The notes under the pieces are model-generated. The model made no database searches. It was not told where the DNA came from and saw only the letters and a list, made by a program, of their open reading frames with translations. The position numbers were made by a program, and so were the translations under genes. From NCBI GenBank assembly GCA_943704495.1, contig CALSCR010000610.1:1-21204 (forward strand): a DNA stretch of 21,204 nucleotides. Direction: 5' to 3'. This document shows positions 1 through 8,643 of the stretch, piece after piece. Every line of letters begins with the position of its first letter. Position 1 is the first letter of the stretch. The stretch is from Pigoraptor chileana. Taxonomy: Eukaryota > Opisthokonta > Filasterea.

Positions 1-34
<34 letters not shown>
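1..34. repeat. Poly-G homopolymer at the window edge
   Basis: Thirty-four consecutive G residues open the window and unique sequence follows at once. It may be a real microsatellite or a sequence or assembly end artefact; the sequence cannot decide. It is not a telomere repeat. Confidence 0.95.
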
Positions 35-36
<2 letters not shown>

Positions 37-56
37 TGGGTGTTTCTGATGGTTCG

Positions 57-2224
57 TCACTTTGAGAGCCCTGTGAGCCGCGCCGCCGCACTGCATTGGC
101 AATCAAATAAGGGAAATTAATCAGCACAAAAGGTTAAAATAACAACAATACACCGCGGACACATATCAATCAAAGCACAAAAGATCACGCGAATAACGTT
201 GGGCCGAATCCACACAATGGAGCTCGACAAGAAGTTAGTGAGGCAAACAGCAGCAGAAAAATGTCCATACCTGAAAAGATTTTGCAGCATTCCAGGCGAT
301 TTCCTAGGTGGTGATACATTGTCCGTCTGTGAATTGCAAGTGACACATAAACGCAAGGAAGGTTCAACAATAGAAGAAAGGTAGCACCCCCCTTAAATAA
401 ACGTAGGATTCGAGTCAGTGTCTTAGGCACTGTGCACATGGACTCCACAATCAACATGGGGAAAGGGAGAAACACAACTGGCGGCACGAACCTTGAGCCT
501 CTTTGAGGGCGTTTCTTCAGAGACGTCGTTGTCCTCGACGCTTTCCGACCGGCGACGCTTTGCAGAATATGAGATGGAGTTTCCACCAATAGAGATGGAT
601 TCGTCCCCGGACTCGTCGTATGTGAGCCGCAGCACTGCTTCCTGCGTCAAGTACTGCGGTACCGCGCTGTCGGAAAACAGCGGCTGTGTGAGCTGCTCGT
701 CCGATTCCGCATCATCTGCTATGTTGGGCGCACTGCTCTTTTGTGTCTGGCGAGGACTTGCCTTCCCAGTCGCCTTTTTCGGTTCCTTCGCTGCGGGCTT
801 TGACTTTGGTTTTTGCTGTGGTTTTGGCTTTGACTTTGGCGCCTCCTTAGCAGCCTCCTTGCCCGCTTGGAGTAGGACTTTACGCAGCCGACTGCGGTCA
901 CGCAGCCCCGCGACCACCTTGTTGGGCGGTGGAGACGCCATCCTGGTTTGACTGCTCTCTGTCATCACATCAGAGTTGGATTCCTGCCTTTGCACGGCGC
1001 GGAGATCTCGCCGAGACAGCCCTGCAGCGCCCGCATTGCTCCTAGCCAGCGCAACATCACCCGCCTTTCCATTGCTATTGATCGCGTCGACATTGCCATG
1101 GTGAGTGATGCCGTTGACATTGGCCGCTTTCTGCCTACCTGCCACGTCGTCAGATACGACGGGATCAGCGGCGCGTGGCTGAACGCGAAATCGGTCAACG
1201 ATCGACTTGACAAAGAAATTCACAATTCGCTGCGTCGCCGATACTTCTGTTGCACGCGCCTTTCCGTTGTCGAGCACTTCAGCCGCAGTGTCTTCTAATG
1301 GGCGACGTTGTCATTGAGCATACGCGAGGAGAAGCGCAGGCGGAATTGTTGTGTAAGTAACGCTGTTACGATTGTGAGCACAGCGGTGAATCACCACATC
1401 AGCCTGCTCAAAAACAAAGCAAAGCCTAGTGAACGCACCGTCGGGTTCATCCTCCGGCCAAGGTTGCAGCAGACGCGCGTGGAATTCGTAGTCAAATGGA
1501 TGGTTTCTCAAGGTGTTGCCGTGGTGCTTAAACCGCACCACATCGTCCTTTGATCGGGGGAAGCGCACTATGTGGCACATAATGAACGAATTCGGTAATA
1601 AGCACACATACACGTGTCAATGCATGCACTGAGTGCGCCGGTTGAAATTTCCCACAATACCCTCAGCATCCGTAATTTTTAATAGGCATTTCGTGTGGCT
1701 GTGTGGGCCAGCAGTAAGCGTCGCTATGTGCACAGAAGCAGAGATGCACTCACGACAATGAATTAGAAGGTTATCCGACCGCAGTGGGCCTCCCCTTGCG
1801 TTGTCTTGGAGAAAAATCGCAACGAATTGCTGCAAAAAATAAAAATACCCATAACATGCGTCGTCATATGGATCAGTCCCCCAATAAAATGAGTAACGCA
1901 TCTTCGCATCGGCAGACCGGGAAAAAACACACACCTTGATTTCCTTTTGCAGCATTGGAGATTCGTCCACAAGCTCTCCTGTGTTTGTCATGTTCGTTCT
2001 GTTGGAGTATTACGTGCGGATCAGCAACAGATACACATCATGCCATGATGTACCAGCAATCGTCCGCATTGACGCCCAGGAATTCTGGAAAAAAGGCTCA
2101 CTCACCCATGGAGAACAAAAGTCATCTTGCGAACTTCGTCATTCTGGCGAATCCACCGCGTTTCTTCCAGACAACCGGGAGAGCCATGGCAAGTGGATGG
2201 GCGGAAAAACGGTTTCACGCCCAT
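57..2224 (-). CDS. Unrecognised basic nuclear-type protein, seven exons, 449 aa
   Basis: I do not recognise the family. Exons on the minus strand: 2224-2106, 1998-1935, 1829-1754, 1567-1370, 1294-492, 326-271 and 90-57. All introns are GT-AG, all phases agree, and the total is 1350 nt including the stop. The start is the first in-frame ATG after an upstream stop and has context AAAATGGGC. Residues 1-150 look folded, with aromatic and charged stretches such as YEFHARLLQPWP. Residues about 288-325 are Lys/Pro/Ala-rich low complexity. A bipartite nuclear localisation-like signal spans KRRR (398-401) to SKRLK (416-420), separated by an acidic Ser-rich linker. A nuclear role is inferred from these basic clusters only. 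Exon 5 can also be read on to a stop at 423, but that tail would be encoded by a dispersed intronic repeat, so I prefer splicing to the two short last exons. The second intron (105 nt) is a multiple of three without a stop, so its retention would keep frame. The 75-nt fourth intron and the last two exons are the least certain parts. Confidence 0.6.
403..477 (-). repeat. Dispersed intronic repeat, copy 1
   Basis: Lies in the fifth intron (327-491) of the first gene. On the transcribed strand it has a pyrimidine-rich tract, then a core running GGAGTCCATG, about ten variable bases, GCCTAAGACA, then GACTCGAATCC. It shares exact blocks of 10 to 13 bases with copies 2 and 3. The end GACTCGAATCC matches the RNA polymerase III B box (GGTTCGANTCC) at 9 of 11 positions. 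Confidence 0.7.
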
Positions 2225-2769
2225 TTTGGTGCAGTAACAGGCAGCGGACTTGACTGGACTTTACGTCAATGACAAAGGTTTTACAAGCGAGCAACGTATT
2301 AGACAAGATTCTTCTCGGCACCACACACATCCGTTCACACACTTCTCGATATGCCTTCTATAATATTAAAATAATATAGTTTATATGTGGGTGTCGACCT
2401 GTGCACTGCGAGTCAAGATGCCACAACGGAACGCGCACATTGCCAAACTGTAACGCACTGATTTCGCAGTACCACCTAACCCTAACCCATAACCCTAACC
2501 TCAGGCGCCCATCAAAAATACTCGAGGCAAACCAAATTTAAAACGAAAACAAAGAGACACGAGAAAATGCACGCGAAACGAAGAGCGAAAAACGCACAGC
2601 CTCACATCGACAGCACAAAAGACACGGCAACGCAAAGAAAAGGCAAACGCACGACAACGCCACGATCAAGAAAACACGAGTACACCACCACGCCATACGC
2701 CACAGACGCGCGCAATCCACGCCGCAGAAGCCAAACATGCACGATGTAATATTTAACATATAACGCCAC
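2225..2769. promoter_or_regulatory. Intergenic region between two minus-strand genes
   Basis: Holds the promoter of the first gene and the 3' end of the Asx-type gene. Positions 2355-2390 are A/T-rich. Positions 2516-2660 are strongly purine-rich on the plus strand, so the likely 3' UTR of the Asx-type gene is pyrimidine-rich. Short open frames here have no protein-like character. A telomere-like block is listed separately. Confidence 0.5.
2474..2500 (+). repeat. Short interstitial TTAGGG-type telomere-like repeat
   Basis: Three CCCTAA-type units occur in 27 bases, the middle one interrupted (CCCATAACC). It lies about 250 bp upstream of the first gene's start codon. It could be a healed break, or a telo-box-like binding site for a TTAGGG-recognising factor; three units are too few to decide. 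Confidence 0.7.
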
Positions 2770-5700
2770 TCAAGCCATCCTAAAGTCATCTTCCAGACCA
2801 CCAGGAGTGCGCTGCGACTGGTCGTCTCCCGCGTGCTGTTGCTGTTGTTGCTGCTGCATGTGCAGCTGGGGACCGAGCGCAAAGGGCTGCATCATGGTTG
2901 ACGAGCCACCACCCTGTCCTCCATACAGTCCCATGCTGTTCATCGAAGAAAGCCCCCCGTTCACACCACTCATCGACTGGCCGCCTCCAAATCCACCCAT
3001 GGCAAACTGCTGCTGCTGTTGCTGCTGTTGGGATCCCGGGTTGCGCGACTGCATGCCAAACTGCAGCTGTTGCGGTCCATCACCACCACCGCTCGTCTTG
3101 CGCAGAGCGATTTGCTGCGCGCTGCCGTACTGCTGCTGCTGCTGCGGAGATCCAATGTTCATATTGCTCTGAAAGCCACCGAGTCCAGATTGGTTTCCCA
3201 TACCGTTGTTCACGTAGAACGGCGATCCCCCAAGCTGCTGCTGCTGCGAGGGCGGTGGTTGGAGTCCCGCGCCCAGCTGGCCGTTCAGACTGCCCGCTCC
3301 AAACGCAACACCCGTCCCAGTACTGCTACCGCTTGAATTGCTGCTTCCGCCTCCGTTGGTCCCGTTTGACGCGCCATTTCCGCCGTTGCTGCCCACACCA
3401 CCTGGGTAGGCAGCGTACGCAAGTTGCTGCTGCACCTGCTTATTGAACTGCGTTTGGGCTAGCCGCTGCTGTCCCTGGTTTTGGCCCTGCAAAAGCGCGG
3501 GCTGGTGTTGCGATTGCAACGACTGTGAGCCACCGCCGCGCTGCTGCTGCTGCAACGGAAGCGGGTTCTGCTGAAACTGGTGCAGCGACTGTTGTCCCCC
3601 ATAGACAAGGCCACCCATACCCATTCCGCCCAGTCGACCGCCGCCTCCCATCGGCTGCCCGCCGTACGCATTCTGCTGCTGAAGGCCATGCATGGGGAAC
3701 CCCGGCATCATTTGGTCGCCTCCGCTCATAGACGACATCGGCCCCATGGCGAGCGACTGACCGAAGGGCATGCTGCCTATCTGTTGCTGAAGAAATGGCA
3801 TTCCCATCTGCCCACCGTATCCCTGCATCATGTATCCGGAAGAGCCGCGGCCAAGAGACTGCTGCGGCACAAATGGGGCGCCCATCGCCGATCCTTGCTG
3901 CAGACCACCACTGAGGTCATTCATAAAGCCGTAACCCCCTTGCGACCCTTGCGAGAAACCACCCATGCCACCCATCGCACTCATTCCCGCCATCGATCCG
4001 AGAGCACCGGAAGACGACCCGCCGCCAATATACGGCAGCATGCCCATCGACTTCTGCTGACCGCCACGTGGCGTCGTTGCAGACTCGCTTCCAAAGCGGC
4101 CCGGGCTCATTGTGACGTGAGCGCCCGGCGAGAGCATGCCCATCCCACCGCCGCCGTTGCCGCGCGAGCTAACAAATGGATCGGGTGTGAACCTGCCAAA
4201 AGCCATTTGCTGCTCGTACATTGCGCTCGCATCAAACGGCATTCCTTGGTTGTAATCCATTCCCATCGACGACTGCTGCATCTGCTGATGTTGCTGCATC
4301 TGCTGATGTTGCTGCATTTGCTGTTGATGAAGCATCTGCGAGGTGCGGCCACGGTGCATCGTGTGCTCCTCAGACCCGTCAATGCCTCCGTCGTCCCCCA
4401 TGACTTTGGTTCGCTTGGACCCACGACCCCGGCTGATCTTCTCCCCGTCAACCGGCCTGCCCCTCTTTCTCGGCGCCTGTCCAGCAAGCGATCCTGAAAC
4501 ACCGACCGCGTCTACTCCGCCGTGAGTGGCCGCCTGCGCCTTCGCACTGCGCCGCTTGCCTTTGCCAACCGTCGGCACCGAGGAATCCACCGCCTTAGGT
4601 TTGGGACCCCTTTTCCGCTTCTCCATATCGGCCACTTTAGCAGGCGACTTTGACTTGCTCCCCGGAGGCCTTCCCTTGCCTGCACGTTTCGGCGCGCCCA
4701 TGCCCTTCAGACCAAACGCAGCTTTTGCCGCTGCGCCAATGATTGCCACGCTGGTCGGTTTGTGCACGTGATCGATGGCTTTGCCGTTTACCAAATCGCC
4801 CTTCCCGGGTTTCAGTCCCTTCCTCTTCCGCATTGGCATGGGCACGTGAGCAAGGATCGGCTGATGAGCATTGTTGGGAGGGCGACCTCGCTTTGGCGGC
4901 CCAGAGACTGGCCGATTTGCTTGGACGGAGCGCTCACCCCAGTATGCTTCGAAATTTTCATCCTACATCAACGAAGGAGAGAATTCGAGTGCAGTGCATC
5001 ATCAATAACTAACAGGAATGAACAAAACGGAACACAGAGTCACTTCATTACGCCATAAAGCAAAGAAAAAGACGGACACTCAGAGGTACAAACCTTGAAT
5101 CGCCCCTCCCAGCGCCTCTTTGCTGCCTGCGCCTTCGAGTTGATCAGTGCGCCTTGTTGTGAATCAAACGAACCGATCTCAACGCCCTTGGCGAGCTCCT
5201 TCATCGATCGCTTCACTGAGGAAGACGAAAACAATCCATTCACAGCGACAGAAGTGCTATCCGCGCACTGCGCCACGTCTATTGGCGCCAAAAAGGAGGC
5301 CAGATGCTCACGATCTTCAGCCGAAAGCGAGTTGAAGACCTCGGCACACAAAATTTCCTGCATATGAAATACCATAAGTCACAAATTAGCCCAAACCAAA
5401 GCACAGCAAATACAGGGACGGTTCCACACCCGCAATCGTTCAGAACACGAAGGAAGGGCGTACCGAAAGGTCCAACTGAAGGATGGGGGAAGAGCTCTTG
5501 TCAAACATCATTTCGGGATCCCCGTTCCACTTCGGAGGTTCAGGCTTCACTGGCAGATATTTCTGCATCGACGCTGGCGAGTAGGTGCCTCGTGCCGTGT
5601 CAATGGTGCCTTGATTGAGAAGGCGGGCACGGACGTTCGCCGGGAGGGAATCCGTGTCTTCACCCGCTCTGGACTTAGTACGACGCCCCCGCAACGTTCC

Positions 5701-7168
5701 TTGCAGACGCGCATTCTCCGCTGCCTTGATTGCAGCTGCCACAGCGGCGTCCTTAACTTGGATGCCCGGGTATTGGAAGGCGGTTGAAATTGTTGACGGC
5801 GCGGGTGCCGATTGAGCGGGCAACGGCAGAGGAGGTATAATTTCGGAGAGAGAGATAGCCCGTTCTAAATCGCAATTGCAGCAACAAAAAAAACAGTAGA
5901 AAACGGAAGGGCATGGATGAGAAGCAAGTCAACATATGAAAAACATGCATTGTACGGACATGCCAAAGCCCCCACCTGTGATATCGAGGCTTCCGCTCCC
6001 CTGGGACAGTTCCACAAGTGCTGCAGCAGTGTTGCTTGTATCGCCACCAGTGGGATTTGTCGAGACAAGCTGAGCGCCATCAGCGTGTTCGTGGTTTATG
6101 GCTTCGGCCTCGGAGAGTGCGTTCGAAAATTCATTGCAGACGACGATTTCCTCAGTTCTGCATTCCGGGCGGGACTCATCACCGCGATGAGAGTCGATAC
6201 CGTTTTCGGTGCCCTCAACTACACACAGGGAATTGTCCATATCCATTTTTGCTACTCGCCGACTGCGACGAGTTTGGCTAGATACCGCGTCTGCCTCCGA
6301 TTTAGCCGTACGCGAACTATCCGCAGTCGCTCTACCCTCGGGTACGCTACGAGCAGCCGCGCGTGTCAAGCGACTGTGCGCAGGTGTCAATGATACCGCC
6401 GAATCTTCCGGAGTTTCCAAAGACACCTCCTCAAGTCGCCGCGATCGACGCTCAGAACCTTCACGCACTTCCACGAGCCGAACAGAGGCCCGAGTGTCAA
6501 GTTTGGCGTCGGCGGGGGGCTTATGCAGACTACCCTTGATACCAACACTCTTTGAAGACCTGGAAGTCGCCGGTGACGGTGCGTCGCCAATCGGATCACA
6601 CACAGAGATAGATGCTTGTGCAATTGCCGCGTTGCTCTTCGAAGCGGCCTTCTCCCTTGGCTTCAAGAGACGATCTTCCGACTTATCCCCCAGATCGACT
6701 TGCCTTGTTGCGTTGCGCTTCGGTCGACCGGTTGCCGACAGAAGGTAGGCGTTGTAATTGCTCTGAGGATGTAGATCAGAACAGAAGAATCAGAATATAC
6801 CTTCCACTTCTCCAAACTGAACATTGCGGCACACATCATCTCGAACCAACCTTAAGAGCGTAAGTTGCGGGAGTGACGGGGAGTCGAACGATATCACTCT
6901 TAGGCTTATTCGAATCGTCATACAGTGCGTAGTTGAATGTTACAGCCAGCGACTCTGGGTCTTCATCCCTGCAGCGCGCACATATACCACTAGCGTTCAG
7001 TGACGGAGACCAACCAAAAGAGATCGAGAGGAGCGAACATAAAGATACCCACTCTTCATCCAGAGCCTTCCTTTTAATGAGCTCTTCAAGAAGGGCATCG
7101 GATGTTCTGCTCTCGTCGGGACTCAGCTCAGCAAGCAGTTGCTTTGCCAGTGCGACCAAATCAGGCAT
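2770..7168 (-). CDS. Asx-type DEUBAD chromatin protein with AT-hooks and Q/G/M-rich tail, 1292 aa
   Basis: Exons on the minus strand: 7168-7053, 6968-6851, 6762-5976, 5864-5464, 5357-5094 and 4962-2770; all junctions keep frame. The frame is open upstream of the chosen ATG (context GTGGAGATGCC) but offers no earlier ATG. Residues 1-80 form a small domain I cannot name. Residues about 85-430 are Ser/Arg/Glu-rich and probably disordered. Residues about 460-572 match the Asx homology/DEUBAD region: a helix SLSAEDREHLASFLAPID, a spacer, then RRWEGRFK followed by FEAYWGE, which resembles the W..KF..DYYG end of animal ASXL DEUBAD domains. In animals this domain binds and activates BAP1 or UCH37 deubiquitinases; NFRKB of INO80 carries a related one. 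AT-hook cores are KRGRPP (586-591) and RKRGRP (727-732). From about 770 on the chain is Gln, Gly, Met and Ser-rich with poly-Q runs and a tandem QQHQQM unit, so it looks prion-like. The animal ASXL PHD finger is absent. The PR-DUB assignment is inferred; an INO80 subunit is the alternative. Confidence 0.75.
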
Positions 7169-7584
7169 CTCCACTCGCACTCCCCTCCACGAAGCCACCC
7201 GAACAGAGTTGAAGGGATGCCACGGCGCGCATTGCGTTATTCAAGTGTCTGTTCCTGCTTCAATATGTCTGCAGAAGAAGCCGCAAAATACTACAGATGC
7301 TGATTTTGGCCCAGTCGGGAGAGTGATAAGTAGGACAAGGTCAGTCGAAAGGTGCGTGCGCAGATGGGAGGATCCACATCGCTCTCTAATCCGAATCACG
7401 GCCAACTCTAATTAAAAAAGTTCATTTTTAACAAGCAGCTAAAGCGCGTTGACATGCGAGAGTGTGTGTTGCTAGCTTATCGTGTGCAATGCGAGTTTGC
7501 GTGTGATGCATTCGCAAAAAAGTGCCGCAAACGATTGACGATTGGGTGCATCCACACGGGTGGATCGCCCCGCGCAGACAGGCG

Positions 7585-7608
7585 ACTGAGGGACTGAGGG
7601 ACTGAGGG
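7585..7608 (+). repeat. ACTGAGGG tandem repeat, three units
   Basis: Three perfect direct copies of the 8-base unit ACTGAGGG lie in the Asx-type gene's upstream region. Role unknown. Confidence 0.9.
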
Positions 7609-7649
7609 CAGGGCGGGAAGTCAAAGCGTTGCACATTGGAAAAATTGAA

Positions 7650-7652
<3 letters not shown>

Positions 7653-7703
<51 letters not shown>
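7653..7703 (+). repeat. (GT)n microsatellite
   Basis: About 25 uninterrupted GT units. The long Thr-His frame seen on the minus strand here is only the translation of this repeat. Confidence 0.95.
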
Positions 7704-7704
<1 letters not shown>

Positions 7705-7739
7705 CAGGTCAAAAAAAACACGCACGCGTTTTTATATCC

Positions 7740-8300
7740 GTTTATTTGCCATACAATTCCCATACAACAAATAATTGGAGAATTTTCTTTTTTTTAAAAT
7801 AATTTTATTTTGTTGGTGTGTGTGTATGTGCTAAACTTTGATGGCCCATCATCATCATCAAAAAAATAGTCAACCGAAATAATTTCCTTGTGTATGAATC
7901 TACTATTGAAATCCGGCAAGTGGAAAACTTGTGAAATTAAAGAAAAATCACCGCGTCGCAGGTCAAAATTCCATCGTGTGGAAGAGCGGGACACCTAAAT
8001 AAAACACTTCCGTGCGCGGCGATCATTTTCGTGCGGCCGCCTATACACAGGCCATAATATAGTGGAATTATTTTTTGCATATCATCCACGAAAACGAGCG
8101 CTTGCGTGGGGCAACTTGTAAACTTTCCTGACAAATTCCTTTCCAGCAACTTTTATTTTTGTATGAATTATGTACCCGAAGCGAAAAGTCTAATCCGTTA
8201 TTACAAGACTTATTCGTTTTATTATTTATAAAGCGGCTTTTCACCGCGCAGCGACGAAACATGCCGAGGACTCGGCAATTCCACACTTTAAATCCGACCA
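7740..8300 (-). other. A/T-rich stretch with weak minus-strand open frames
   Basis: This stretch is clearly richer in A and T than its surroundings. On the minus strand it holds a 64-codon frame with an ATG at about 8262, rich in Lys, Asn and Ser. Overlapping frames at 7937-8149 and 7794-7994 also exist, and a TTTTATTTAG acceptor-like site lies near 7995. I cannot join them into a convincing gene or name a family. It could be a small gene, decayed insert DNA or A/T-rich spacer. Confidence 0.3.
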
Positions 8301-8303
8301 ATC
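8294..8303 (+). promoter_or_regulatory. CCAAT box (shared ten-mer CCGACCAATC)
   Basis: CCGACCAATC recurs, in inverse orientation, in the MoCF/COA6 divergent promoter at 19706-19715. CCAAT with such flanks is the classic NF-Y/Hap site. It lies 25 bp before a CACGTG palindrome. Confidence 0.5.
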
Positions 8304-8327
8304 AGAAAGGTGCGCAGCACACAGTGA

Positions 8328-8335
8328 TCACGTGA
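8328..8335. promoter_or_regulatory. TCACGTGA palindrome (E-box/G-box)
   Basis: A perfect 8-bp palindrome about 310 bp upstream of the acetyl-CoA synthetase ATG. The same octamer occurs twice in the rhomboid/fibrillarin promoter. bHLH or bZIP proteins commonly bind this core; the factor here is unknown. Confidence 0.5.
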
Positions 8336-8643
8336 GTGCCCCCTGCCCTCACACACCGCGCACTGACACTGTGACGCGGGCTTCCGCACACACTAACCGC
8401 TGATGCACACAAATCCCTGGCGATTGACAGTGGGAGGCAGCATTGGGGTCGAGGTCGGGCCACGGCTCAGTCCCGTTTGGTCATCGACCCTGGTAACACA
8501 ACGTCAGCAGTCGGTGTTGCAGCTTCGCGATGCACAATAAAAGGGGGCACACAGCTACATCGTTCGTTACGGGAATTGTCGACGGATCCCAGTTTGATGA
8601 GCGATTATTGTAAAAGGAAGGAAGAAAGTAGTTTGCAATTGCC

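Larger units (their letters stand above)
7169..8643. promoter_or_regulatory. Divergent intergenic region, Asx-type gene / acetyl-CoA synthetase
   Basis: A 1475-bp spacer separates the two divergently read genes. It holds a triple ACTGAGGG repeat, a GT microsatellite, an A/T-rich stretch with weak minus-strand frames, a CCAAT box and a CACGTG site, each listed separately. I see no convincing gene. The CCAAT and CACGTG sites lie 310-350 bp before the acetyl-CoA synthetase ATG. Confidence 0.6.

Noticed and set aside
1-34. Telomere end
   Set aside because: Pure G without a repeating unit is not a telomere repeat; homopolymer or artefact is simpler.
403-450. A complete tRNA gene at the dispersed repeat
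   Set aside because: Only a B-box-like end and a weak A-box-like segment are seen; no acceptor stem or cloverleaf can be drawn.
423-491. Read-through of exon 5 of the first gene to a stop at 423
   Set aside because: The extra tail would be encoded by the dispersed repeat found in two other introns. Splicing at 491 to exons 326-271 and 90-57 keeps frame with good acceptors.
493-1298. Long plus-strand open frames opposite the first gene
   Set aside because: They are antisense to exon 5, are low-complexity (Ser, Phe/Gly runs) and have no supporting splice pattern.
2807-4497. Plus-strand frames rich in Cys, Pro, Ala or His
   Set aside because: They are complements of the poly-Gln and Gly-rich coding of the Asx-type protein, where CTG repeats keep several frames open.
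7428-7763. Minus-strand frame with a Thr-His run
   Set aside because: It is translation of the (GT)n microsatellite.
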